A DNA stretch of 6,547 nt from UBA5287 sp041672395. Lineage in GTDB: Bacteria; Bacteroidota; Bacteroidia; Bacteroidales; Dysgonomonadaceae. Location of the stretch: contig JBAYZS010000086.1 in the NCBI GenBank assembly GCA_041672395.1, positions 1 through 6,547 of the forward strand, written 5' to 3'. The notes under the pieces were generated by a model. That model was not told the origin of the DNA, made no database searches, and was given only the letters and a program-made list of their open reading frames with translations. This document shows positions 1 to 6,547 of this stretch, one piece after another (position 1 is the stretch's first letter; each line of letters opens with the position of its first letter). The translations under genes and the position numbers were made by a program.

Positions 1-124
1 GTTGTCGACGATCGTAACTGTAATTCTGGGATATTTTGCCTTTCACGAACAAAAAATTGCAAAGAAATTACTTGGATCCATTATAATGATTGGAGGATCT
101 GTAATAATTCTTTTGTTTGGGTGA
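1..124 (+). CDS. C-terminal end of a membrane transporter, probably DMT/EamA family (5' truncated)
   Basis: The reading frame is open from base 2 to a TGA at 122-124 and gives 40 residues cut off by the window edge. Two hydrophobic stretches (around LSTIVTVILGYFAF and LLGSIIMIGGSVIILLFG) flank a short charged loop (HEQKIAKK). This matches the last two membrane helices of drug/metabolite (EamA) transporters, where a helix, a short 'E..' loop and a final G-rich helix end the protein with almost no tail. The substrate cannot be inferred. The assignment rests on the hydropathy pattern and general resemblance only; another polytopic inner-membrane protein with a similar end is possible. It runs in the same direction as the aconitase operon, but the 107-bp gap and the candidate promoter suggest separate transcription. 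Confidence 0.6.
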   Translation, partial: LSTIVTVILGYFAFHEQKIAKKLLGSIIMIGGSVIILLFG

Positions 125-142
125 ATTACAAAGTTAATATTG
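112..142 (+). promoter_or_regulatory. Candidate Bacteroidota-type promoter for the acn-gltA-icd operon
   Basis: TTTG at 112-115 is followed after 19 bp by TAATATTG at 135-142. This resembles the Bacteroides primary sigma factor pattern (-33 TTTG, -7 TAnnTTTG) with one mismatch in the -7 box. It would give a leader of roughly 80-90 nt before the aconitase start. The -33 box lies inside the last codons of the upstream gene. In A/T-rich DNA such matches arise by chance, so this is only a candidate. Confidence 0.3.
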
Positions 143-145
143 TAA
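126..145. promoter_or_regulatory. 20-bp palindrome (TTACAA-N8-TTGTAA), possible operator
   Basis: Perfect 6-bp inverted half-sites TTACAA (126-131) and TTGTAA (140-145) are separated by 8 bp. The palindrome starts two bases after the stop codon of the upstream gene and overlaps the candidate -7 box at 135-142. The dyad is the size of a dimeric regulator site. As a hairpin it would be weak (A/T-rich, 8-nt loop) and has no U-tract, so it is a poor terminator. The regulator, if any, cannot be named. Confidence 0.2.
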
Positions 146-231
146 GAATCTGAACATTTATATATAGATATTGTTAAAAAAGTGAGTATTACGAAAGAGA
201 AATTACAATACAAACATATAGAAAATATTAA

Positions 232-2493
232 ATGATGGTATTCGATTTAGAAATGATTCGCAAAGTATATTCCACACTTCCTCAACGAATTAAGGAAGTA
301 CGAAATATATTGAAACGACCCCTTACTCTCACAGAAAAGATACTGTTTTCACATCTCTCACCCGGTGTGATTTTGGCAGATTATAAACGAGCAACAGATT
401 ATGTAGACTTTGCACCAGATAGGGTAGCCATGCAAGATGCGACAGCTCAAATGGCATTACTCCAACTGATGAACTCAGGCCGAACAAGTGTTGCCGTACC
501 TTCAACCGTGCATTGCGACCATTTAATTCAGGCATATAAAGATGCTGAAACCGATTTAAGCACTGCAAAAGTTACTAATAAGGAGGTTTACGATTTTCTA
601 AAAGACGTATCCAATGAATATGGTATCGGTTTTTGGAAACCAGGTGCCGGAATTATCCATCAGGTGGTGCTGGAGAACTATGCATTTCCAGGGGGAATGA
701 TGGTTGGAACAGATTCTCACACTCCCAATGCAGGAGGTCTTGGTATGATAGCAATTGGAGTAGGCGGTGCCGATGCCGTTGATGTGATGGCCGGATTGCC
801 ATGGGAATTGAAGATGCCAAAAATAATTGGAGTAAAATTAACCGGTAAGCTCTCCGGTTGGGCTGCTCCAAAAGATATCATTTTGAAGTTAGCAGGAATT
901 CTTACAGTTAAAGGTGGAACAAATGCCATAATTGAATATTTTGGAGAAGGCGCTCAGACACTCTCTGCCACCGGGAAAGGGACTATTTGTAATATGGGAG
1001 CAGAAGTAGGAGCAACCACTTCCATATTTCCATTTGACGAAAAGTCGGCGATATATTTAGAAGGAACCGGTAGGAAGGAAGTCGCCAATGAAGCAAGAAA
1101 AATCATGGAACATCTTCAGGCTGATAGAGAAGTGATTGAAAATCCCGAGAAATATTACGATCAGTTAATAGAAATCAATCTTTCAGAGCTCGAGCCCCAT
1201 ATCAACGGACCCTTTACACCCGACGCAGCTTATACCATTTCAGAGTTTAGAGAAGCCGTTATCAAAAACGGTTATCCACGCAAGATGGAAGTAGGTCTGA
1301 TAGGTTCATGCACCAATTCCTCATACGAAGACCTCACTCGTGCAGCATCAGTAGTGAGTAACGCCAAAAAAGACGGATTGACCGTCAAGGCACAGTTTCT
1401 TATTAATCCCGGGTCAGAGCAAGTAAGATACACCGCCGAGCGAGATGGCATTTTGAAAGAATTTGAAGAAGTAGGCGCAGTGATCATTGCAAATGCCTGC
1501 GGACCCTGTATTGGTCAGTGGAAGCGAGAAGACGATAATAAAGACCGTGTCAATTCAATTGTCACCTCATTTAATAGAAACTTTGCCAAAAGAAACGACG
1601 GGAATCCCAACACCCATGCCTTTGTAGCCTCGCCCGAATTGGTAGCCGCTCTAACAATTGCCGGTGATTTATGTTTCAATCCGCTCACCGACACACTTGA
1701 AAATGATAAAGGAGAGAAGGTTAAATTATCAGAACCAAAAGGATATGAAATGCCCCCAAGAGGTTTTGAGGTAAAGGATCCCGGTTATTTAGCCCCATCA
1801 GAAGATGGTCAAAAAGTTGAAATCACTATTGACCCCAACTCCAATCGACTACAAAAATTATCACCGTTTCCAGTCTGGGATGGCAAAGATTATATCGATT
1901 TACCTTTACTCATAAAAGTAAAAGGCAAATGTACCACAGATCATATATCTATGGCCGGTGCATGGTTACGTTATCGCGGTCATTTGGACAATATATCCGA
2001 TAACATGTTAATCGGCGCAGTCAATTCGTTTAACGACGAAACAAATAAGGTATTGAATCCCGAAACACTTGAATACAATACCGTACCCGAATTGGCACGG
2101 AAATTCAAGTCAGTCGGAATAGGTTCAGTCGTAGTAGCCGAAGAAAACTATGGTGAAGGCTCCAGTCGCGAGCATGCAGCCATGGAGCCCCGGCATTTAA
2201 ATGTGAAAGTGATATTGGTAAAGTCGTTTGCCCGCATTCACGAAACAAATCTGAAAAAGCAAGGCATGCTTGCCCTCACTTTTGTAAACAAAGAAGATTA
2301 CAATAAAATTCAGGAACGCGACACAATCAGTATTGTCGGATTAACCAAATTCAGTCCAGGTAAAAACCTGAAAGTGAGGTTACTGCACATCGATGGTACA
2401 ACCGATGAATTTGAAGCAGCTCATACCTATAATGAACAGCAAATTGAGTGGTTCAAAGCCGGTAGTGCATTAAATTATATGAAGAAGAAATAA
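232..2493 (+). CDS. acn: Aconitate hydratase, mitochondrial type
   Basis: Cytoplasmic [4Fe-4S] enzyme that isomerises citrate to isocitrate via cis-aconitate. At 753 residues it has the length and motifs of the mitochondrial-type aconitases rather than AcnB or the longer AcnA/IRP1 type. The cluster ligands are present: C360 in GSCTNSS, and C423 and C426 in ACGPC. Residues equivalent to the pig heart active site are also present: Q68, D96-H97 (HCDH), H143, D161-S162-H163 (TDSHT), E258, R449, R454, R582 (YRGH), and S644/R646 in GEGSSREHAA, where S644 is the catalytic base. The C-terminal swivel domain starts at about residue 560. A TAA stop at 229-231 directly precedes ATGATG, so the start is 232 or, more like the family (MVFDLEMI), 235. 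There is no Shine-Dalgarno motif; the leader is A-rich. It is the first gene of the operon, 44 bp before gltA. Confidence 0.97.
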   Translation: MMVFDLEMIRKVYSTLPQRIKEVRNILKRPLTLTEKILFSHLSPGVILADYKRATDYVDFAPDRVAMQDATAQMALLQLMNSGRTSVAVPSTVHCDHLIQAYKDAETDLSTAKVTNKEVYDFLKDVSNEYGIGFWKPGAGIIHQVVLENYAFPGGMMVGTDSHTPNAGGLGMIAIGVGGADAVDVMAGLPWELKMPKIIGVKLTGKLSGWAAPKDIILKLAGILTVKGGTNAIIEYFGEGAQTLSATGKGTICNMGAEVGATTSIFPFDEKSAIYLEGTGRKEVANEARKIMEHLQADREVIENPEKYYDQLIEINLSELEPHINGPFTPDAAYTISEFREAVIKNGYPRKMEVGLIGSCTNSSYEDLTRAASVVSNAKKDGLTVKAQFLINPGSEQVRYTAERDGILKEFEEVGAVIIANACGPCIGQWKREDDNKDRVNSIVTSFNRNFAKRNDGNPNTHAFVASPELVAALTIAGDLCFNPLTDTLENDKGEKVKLSEPKGYEMPPRGFEVKDPGYLAPSEDGQKVEITIDPNSNRLQKLSPFPVWDGKDYIDLPLLIKVKGKCTTDHISMAGAWLRYRGHLDNISDNMLIGAVNSFNDETNKVLNPETLEYNTVPELARKFKSVGIGSVVVAEENYGEGSSREHAAMEPRHLNVKVILVKSFARIHETNLKKQGMLALTFVNKEDYNKIQERDTISIVGLTKFSPGKNLKVRLLHIDGTTDEFEAAHTYNEQQIEWFKAGSALNYMKKK

Positions 2494-2537
2494 AGATAAT
2501 AAATTATAAACCAATCAATTAAACTCAATTTAAGCAA

Positions 2538-3890
2538 ATGAATAACGAACACTTACTTTATAAACTATCAGAGTCTATAAAAAGAACCAGTAAAATAGAT
2601 AAAGAACTATTTACTAAAATGGGCGTTAAGCGCGGATTACGTAATGAAGATCATACAGGTGTTCTAGTAGGTTTAACCCGTGTGGCAGATGTGGTTGGTT
2701 ATGAGAGGCTTGACGATGGGTCTCTAAAGGCAATTCCAGGAAAACTTATGTACAGAGGATTGGATGTTGAAGATCTTGTGCACGGCATTCAAAGTGAAAA
2801 GCGTCTGGGTTTTGAAGAGACAGCTTACTTGATACTTTCAGGTTCTCTTCCGGATAGTGAAGAACTCGCCGCGTTTCATGCTCTTCTTACAACCACAATG
2901 CCATTGGAACATAAAGCCATGATGAGTATTTTGGCTTTGCAGGGTAAGAACATTATGAATATTCTGTCTCGCAGCGTCTTAGACCTCTACAACTACGACG
3001 AAAATCCGGATTCCATTACAAGAGATAATCTTATCAGTCAATCCATCAACCTAATATCCAAGTTTCCTACAATCATTGCATACGCCTATCAAGTGTTGCG
3101 TCATTCAGAATTTGGGCGATCATTGCACATTCGTCATCCAAAAGAAGAATTGTCAGTTGCCGAGAATTTCCTGTATATGATGAGAGGACCCGGAAGATAT
3201 ACCGAACTAGATGTGAGAATCCTTGACTTAGCGCTGATTCTTCATGCCGATCACGGTGGAGGTAACAACTCCACATTTTCGGTAAGAGTCACAAGTTCAA
3301 CAGAGACAGACACCTATTCAGCTATTGCAGCCGGTATTGGTTCGTTGAAAGGTCCACTTCATGGAGGTGCAAACATCATGGTTGTGGCTATGTTGGAAGA
3401 GATGAAGGAGAACATAAAAGATTGGACAAATCAGAAAGAAGTAGATTCCTATTTGTTGAAGATTTTGAAGAAAGAAGCATTTGACAAAAGCGGTTTGATT
3501 TATGGTATTGGGCATGCGGTTTATACAATCAGCGATCCCCGTGCGATATTATTGAAAGAAATGGCCAAAGAGCTAGCAAATGAAAAAGGGCGTGAAAAAG
3601 AGTTTGCATTCCTTCAACTGATTGAAGAACGAGCAGTAAAAGTGCTTATGGATTTCAAAGGAAAAGATGCCAAACAAACTTGTATCAACGTAGATTTCTA
3701 TTCCGGATTTGTATATGATTCAATCGGTTTGCCAAAAGATGTGTTCTCACCTTTGTTTGCCATGGCGCGTATTGTTGGGTGGTCGGCTCACCGCATTGAA
3801 GAATTGAACTTCAGCAGTAAGCGTATCATTCGTCCTGCTTACAGGAATGTGCGTGAAATACAATCGTTTATCCCTATTAGTGAAAGATAA
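2538..3890 (+). CDS. gltA: Citrate synthase
   Basis: Condenses oxaloacetate and acetyl-CoA to citrate, feeding the aconitase encoded just upstream. It has 450 residues and the catalytic triad is intact: H275 in GPLHGGAN, H326 in GIGHAVYT, and D386 in NVDFYSG. Citrate-binding residues seen are H236/H239 (LHADH), R335 (SDPRA) and probably R411. The sequence GHAVYTISDPRA, in place of the GHRVYK..DPRA of E. coli GltA, together with HADHGGGNNSTF, marks the longer subfamily found in Bacteroidota and some Firmicutes. The N-terminal ~40 residues are a charged helical extension. The ATG at 2538 is well placed: an in-frame TAA lies 18 bp upstream (2520-2522), and the next in-frame ATG would remove the first 27 residues. 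The 44-bp gap after acn is A/T-rich with no terminator or Shine-Dalgarno motif. The icd start follows 6 bp after the stop. Confidence 0.97.
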   Translation: MNNEHLLYKLSESIKRTSKIDKELFTKMGVKRGLRNEDHTGVLVGLTRVADVVGYERLDDGSLKAIPGKLMYRGLDVEDLVHGIQSEKRLGFEETAYLILSGSLPDSEELAAFHALLTTTMPLEHKAMMSILALQGKNIMNILSRSVLDLYNYDENPDSITRDNLISQSINLISKFPTIIAYAYQVLRHSEFGRSLHIRHPKEELSVAENFLYMMRGPGRYTELDVRILDLALILHADHGGGNNSTFSVRVTSSTETDTYSAIAAGIGSLKGPLHGGANIMVVAMLEEMKENIKDWTNQKEVDSYLLKILKKEAFDKSGLIYGIGHAVYTISDPRAILLKEMAKELANEKGREKEFAFLQLIEERAVKVLMDFKGKDAKQTCINVDFYSGFVYDSIGLPKDVFSPLFAMARIVGWSAHRIEELNFSSKRIIRPAYRNVREIQSFIPISER

Positions 3891-3896
3891 AACATT

Positions 3897-5120
3897 ATGC
3901 AAAAGATAAAAATACATAACCCCATTGTAGAATTGGATGGGGATGAGATGACTCGTATCATCTGGAAATTCATCAAGGATCAGCTTATTCTTCCGTATCT
4001 TGATTTGGACATCAAATATTATGATTTGAGTATTCAAAACCGCGATGCTACCAACGATCAAGTTACTATTGATGCAGCCGAAGCAATCAATAAATATCAT
4101 GTCGGCATAAAGTGTGCCACTATCACACCCGATGAAGCCCGTGTAAAGGAGTTTAATTTGAAGGAGATGTGGAAATCTCCAAACGGCACCATTAGAAATA
4201 TTGTTGGTGGAACGGTTTTTCGTGAACCAATTATCTGTTCAAATGTACCCCGTTATGTGCAAGGATGGACAAAACCTATCATTATTGGCAGGCATGCATT
4301 TGGCGACCAATATAAGGCGACAGACAAAGTCATTAAAGGAAAAGGAACCCTACGGATGACTTTTACGAATGAAAATGGAGAAGAGCAAAGTTGGGCAGTT
4401 TACAATTTCAAAGGAGATGGAGTTGCAATGGCAATGTACAATACTGATGAATCTATTTATGGTTTTGCACGGTCGTCGTTCCAAATGGCTCTGACAAAAA
4501 GATACCCTTTGTATCTATCAACCAAAAACACCATATTGAAAGCCTACGACGGACGTTTCAAAGATATCTTTCAGGAAGTATTTGATAATGAGTTTAAAGC
4601 AGAGTTTGAAAAGTCCGGAATCACATACGAACATCGTTTGATTGACGACATGGTAGCATCCGCGATGAAGTGGAACGGCGGATTTGTGTGGGCATGTAAA
4701 AATTATGATGGCGATGTACAGTCGGATACTGTGGCTCAGGGCTTTGGCTCACTGGGAATGATGTCTTCGGTACTAGTAACGCCAGATGGAAAAACGGTAG
4801 AAGCCGAAGCAGCCCACGGAACAGTAACCCGTCATTACCGTAATCACCAGCAAGGAAAAGAAACCTCTACCAATCCTATAGCCTCAATATTTGCGTGGAC
4901 ACGGGGACTGGAGCATCGGGGAAAACTGGATAATAACCAACCGTTGATAGAATTCTGTAACAAACTGGAACAGGTTTGTATTCAGACAGTAGAGGGAGGA
5001 GAGATGACCAAAGACCTCGCATTGCTTGTTTACGGCAATAATAATATCGAAGGTAAATATTTGGATACGCTGGAATTTTTGGGAGCGTTAAAACGTAATT
5101 TGGAGAAAGTTATTAACTGA
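3897..5120 (+). CDS. icd: Isocitrate dehydrogenase (NADP+), eukaryote-like homodimeric type
   Basis: Oxidatively decarboxylates isocitrate to 2-oxoglutarate with NADP+. At 407 residues it aligns throughout with human cytosolic IDH1 (414 residues) rather than with E. coli Icd. Substrate residues are present: S94, R100 and R109 in the stretch KSPNGTIRN..GGTVFRE, R132 in GRHAFGDQYKATD (the position mutated in human tumours), Y139 and K210. Metal-binding aspartates are D250, D273 and D277 (RLIDD, NYDGDVQSD). R312 and H313 in GTVTRHYR correspond to the human residues that contact the 2'-phosphate, supporting NADP+ over NAD+. The start lies 6 bp after the gltA stop with no Shine-Dalgarno motif, which suggests translational coupling. 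It is the last operon gene and is followed by an intrinsic terminator 60 bp downstream. Confidence 0.97.
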   Translation: MQKIKIHNPIVELDGDEMTRIIWKFIKDQLILPYLDLDIKYYDLSIQNRDATNDQVTIDAAEAINKYHVGIKCATITPDEARVKEFNLKEMWKSPNGTIRNIVGGTVFREPIICSNVPRYVQGWTKPIIIGRHAFGDQYKATDKVIKGKGTLRMTFTNENGEEQSWAVYNFKGDGVAMAMYNTDESIYGFARSSFQMALTKRYPLYLSTKNTILKAYDGRFKDIFQEVFDNEFKAEFEKSGITYEHRLIDDMVASAMKWNGGFVWACKNYDGDVQSDTVAQGFGSLGMMSSVLVTPDGKTVEAEAAHGTVTRHYRNHQQGKETSTNPIASIFAWTRGLEHRGKLDNNQPLIEFCNKLEQVCIQTVEGGEMTKDLALLVYGNNNIEGKYLDTLEFLGALKRNLEKVIN

Positions 5121-5180
5121 TTTTATCAATAAGGAAAACTATTTGATAGAGTAGTATCCTGCTTTATCATAAAATATTGA

Positions 5181-5224
5181 ACGGGGAAACGGTGTATTTA
5201 TCGTCTTCCCGTTTTATTATTATT
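5181..5224 (+). terminator. Intrinsic terminator of the acn-gltA-icd operon
   Basis: Arms 5181-5193 and 5200-5212 pair over 13 positions (10 Watson-Crick pairs, two G-U pairs, one A-C mismatch). The base of the stem is G/C-rich (ACGGG with CCCGT) and the loop is 6 nt. A T-rich run follows at 5212-5224 (TTTTATTATTATT). It lies 60 bp after the icd stop and has the polarity expected for the plus-strand operon. Because of its A-rich 5' flank it could also stop part of the oncoming minus-strand agu transcript. Confidence 0.8.
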
Positions 5225-5245
5225 GTGCGTTGTTGGTCGAAATTA

Positions 5246-5355
5246 AGTGAGACCATAGTGAAAAGAAGGTGGAAAAAAAGTGGAAACATTATGAAAATTT
5301 AGTGAGACCATAGTGAGACCATAGTGAGAGGAGGGTGAGAGGAGGGTGAGAGGAC
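5246..5355. repeat. Tandem array of ten 11-bp units (consensus AGTGAGACCAT)
   Basis: The stretch divides without any insertion or deletion into ten 11-bp units starting at 5246, 5257, 5268, 5279, 5290, 5301, 5312, 5323, 5334 and 5345. Units 1, 6 and 7 are identical (AGTGAGACCAT). Units 8-10 are variants of RGTGAGAGGAS. Units 2-5 are diverged and A-rich (5-8 of 11 matches). The T and G at unit positions 3-4 and the A at position 7 are kept in all ten. A degenerate eleventh unit may precede it at 5235-5245 (GGTCGAAATTA). The tract is strongly purine-rich on the plus strand and has stops in the frames inspected, so it is non-coding. It lies 33 bp after the terminator stem and ends 11 bp before the aguB stop codon, so it would fall in the 3' untranslated part of the agu transcript. 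The function is unknown. Confidence 0.85.
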
Positions 5356-5366
5356 GACACATTGAT

Positions 5367-6242
5367 TCAATCCCTGAATCTTTTGTTTAAATCATCATAA
5401 TTATCGATACGTCTGTCGCGAAGAAAAGGCCACCAGCGTCGCACATTTTCGGTACGTTCACCATCAATGTCAAGAATCTCCATTACTTCTTTATTGTTTG
5501 AAGCCTGATAAAGCATTTCTCCCTGCGGTCCGCATACAAAACTGTTGCCCCAAAACGTTATTCCCCCGGTTTGATTTGAAGGATCAGCCTCTAAACCCAC
5601 ACGGTTCACTGCAACTACAGGAATTCCGTTTGCCACTGCATGACCCCGTTGAACAGTAATCCATGCGTCAAGTTGACGTTGTTTCTCTTCATCGCTGTCC
5701 CTGTTATCCCAACCAATAGCGGTAGGGTAGATGAGCACTTCAGCACCAGCCAGAGCCATCAGTCGTGCTGCCTCCGGATACCATTGATCCCAGCATACCA
5801 GAATTCCAAGTTTTCCTACCGAAGTTTCGATAGGTTGAAACCCCAAATCACCAGGTGTGAAATAGAATTTTTCATAATACGCAGGATCATCAGGGATGTG
5901 CATTTTGCGATATTTACCCGCTAATTCACCATTTTTTTCTATAACTACCGCAGTGTTATGATAGAGACCTGCCGCACGTTTTTCAAAAAGAGAAAGTACA
6001 ATTACAACACCAAGTTCTTTAGCCAGTCGCCCAAAAGAATCAGTAGACGGTCCGGGAATAGATTCAGCCTGATCAAAAACATCTACATCTTCCGTCTGGC
6101 AAAAATAGAGACCATTATGAAGTTCCTGTAACACAATCAGCTCCGCTCCATCAGCGGCAAGCTGACGAATTTTTGTCATTATTCGGGAAACATTTTCTTC
6201 TCTGTTTTCTGTATTTGCTTGCTGAATGATTCCTATTTTCAT
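5367..6242 (-). CDS. aguB: N-carbamoylputrescine amidase
   Basis: Carbon-nitrogen hydrolase (nitrilase superfamily) that hydrolyses N-carbamoylputrescine to putrescine, CO2 and ammonia, the last step of the agmatine route to putrescine; cytoplasmic. It has 291 residues, normal for the family. The Glu-Lys-Cys triad is intact: E40 in LQELHNG, K113 in YRKMHIP, and C150 in LVCWDQWYPEAAR. Family-typical stretches such as DDPAYYEKFYFTPGD, YPTAIGW and a C-terminal RRWWPFLRDRRID favour this substrate over other nitrilase-type amidases, and the aguA neighbour strengthens the call. The ATG gives the expected N-terminus MKIGIIQQ. It lies 38 bp downstream of the aguA stop on the same strand, so the two are probably co-transcribed. 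No typical Shine-Dalgarno motif is visible. It converges on icd. Confidence 0.93.
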   Translation of the reverse strand: MKIGIIQQANTENREENVSRIMTKIRQLAADGAELIVLQELHNGLYFCQTEDVDVFDQAESIPGPSTDSFGRLAKELGVVIVLSLFEKRAAGLYHNTAVVIEKNGELAGKYRKMHIPDDPAYYEKFYFTPGDLGFQPIETSVGKLGILVCWDQWYPEAARLMALAGAEVLIYPTAIGWDNRDSDEEKQRQLDAWITVQRGHAVANGIPVVAVNRVGLEADPSNQTGGITFWGNSFVCGPQGEMLYQASNNKEVMEILDIDGERTENVRRWWPFLRDRRIDNYDDLNKRFRD

Positions 6243-6280
6243 CTTGTTGAGGTGTTACTATATTCAATCATTTGACAAAT

Positions 6281-6547
6281 CTACAAAAATCCCTCGGGAA
6301 ATTGCATCGTTATACAGTGCAAAGATCCGTGTTGTTTTATGAGCGAGCGGCAGTCGATGCCTAGAATCTCTCTATCTGGGAAAACATTTTGCAGAATTGA
6401 TTTTGCTGTCCGGTCTTTTTCAGAACCATAAAAGGGCAGTAAAACGGCACCGTTAATAATCAGGAAATTGGCGTAGGTAGCCGGTAGGCGACAGTCATCT
6501 TCATAAACAGCATCTGCCATTGGCAATGCAATTAGTTCGTATGGATT
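6281..6547 (-). CDS. aguA: Agmatine deiminase, C-terminal part (5' truncated by the window edge)
   Basis: Agmatine deiminase (agmatine iminohydrolase, peptidyl-arginine deiminase-like fold) converts agmatine to N-carbamoylputrescine and ammonia, making the substrate of the downstream aguB product. Only the last 88 residues are present out of roughly 340-370 for the family; the frame is open to the window end and stops with TAG at 6281-6283. Family-typical motifs are LPATYANFLIINGAVLLP, FPDREILGIDCRSLI and HGSLHCITMQ. The last contains the catalytic cysteine, 12 residues from the C-terminus. The TTG at 6524-6526 could be taken as a start, but the family match continues upstream of it (NPYELIALPMAD), so it is an internal leucine codon. 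Gene order aguA-aguB and a 38-bp gap indicate an operon. Confidence 0.93.
   Translation of the reverse strand, partial: NPYELIALPMADAVYEDDCRLPATYANFLIINGAVLLPFYGSEKDRTAKSILQNVFPDREILGIDCRSLIKQHGSLHCITMQFPEGFL

Noticed and set aside
329..1487. Several minus-strand open frames of 70-80 codons within acn
   Set aside because: All are shadows of the aconitase gene with low-complexity or unstructured translations and no supporting context.
2510..2537. Imperfect direct repeat TCAATTAAAC / TCAATTTAAG before gltA
   Set aside because: It is a short, A/T-only-biased similarity in a 44-bp spacer and is easily explained by composition.
3747..4100. Minus-strand open frame of 117 codons across the gltA-icd junction
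   Set aside because: It lies antisense to two clearly functional genes, has no recognisable domain, and its composition is what is expected from the complement of coding DNA.
5124..5148. Inverted repeat TATCAA-N13-TTGATA just after the icd stop
   Set aside because: It has six A/T-rich pairs with a 13-nt loop and no following T-run; the much stronger terminator lies at 5181-5224.
5246..5355. CRISPR array or small peptide-coding repeat
   Set aside because: Units are 11 bp and directly abut with no unique spacers, so it is not CRISPR. Plus-strand frames hit TGA or TAG within the units and minus-strand ATG starts stop after a few codons, so it does not encode a repeat peptide.
5640..5924. Plus-strand open frame of 94 codons inside aguB
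   Set aside because: It is antisense to the conserved core of aguB, including the catalytic cysteine region, and the product has no family-like motifs.
6524..6526. TTG as the start of a small 81-codon minus-strand gene
   Set aside because: The family resemblance to agmatine deiminase continues in frame upstream to the window edge, so this is an internal codon of a truncated aguA.

Overview
The window reads as ordinary chromosome from a member of the Bacteroidota, probably order Bacteroidales. The evidence is: (i) a mitochondrial-type aconitase, a citrate synthase of the long 'GHAVYT..DPRA' subfamily and a eukaryote-type NADP isocitrate dehydrogenase in one cluster, a set known from Bacteroides-type genomes; (ii) A-rich leaders without Shine-Dalgarno motifs before the starts; (iii) a possible Bacteroides-style promoter (TTTG, 19 bp, TAnnTTTG-like) before the first cluster gene; (iv) moderate-to-low GC. 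A family or genus cannot be fixed from sequence alone.

Layout. Bases 1-124 hold the last 40 codons of a small membrane protein, probably a DMT/EamA-type transporter. Bases 125-231 form an A/T-rich leader with a candidate promoter and an overlapping 20-bp palindrome. Bases 232-5120 hold three co-directional genes: aconitase (acn), citrate synthase (gltA) and NADP isocitrate dehydrogenase (icd), with gaps of 44 and 6 bp, so they are very likely one operon. Bases 5121-5366 separate convergent transcription units and contain a good intrinsic terminator (5181-5224) and a tandem array of ten 11-bp units (5246-5355). On the minus strand, 6547-5367 carries the 3' end of agmatine deiminase (aguA) followed by complete N-carbamoylputrescine amidase (aguB).

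Function. The operon converts oxaloacetate plus acetyl-CoA through citrate and isocitrate to 2-oxoglutarate with formation of NADPH. This is the oxidative arm of the TCA cycle, which supplies glutamate. The minus-strand pair converts agmatine through N-carbamoylputrescine to putrescine. All five enzymes keep the catalytic residues that can be checked within the window.

Nothing here looks like a new defence, mobile or RNA-guided system. The most unusual element is the strictly phased 11-bp purine-rich tandem array between icd and aguB. It is non-coding and begins 33 bp after the icd terminator stem.
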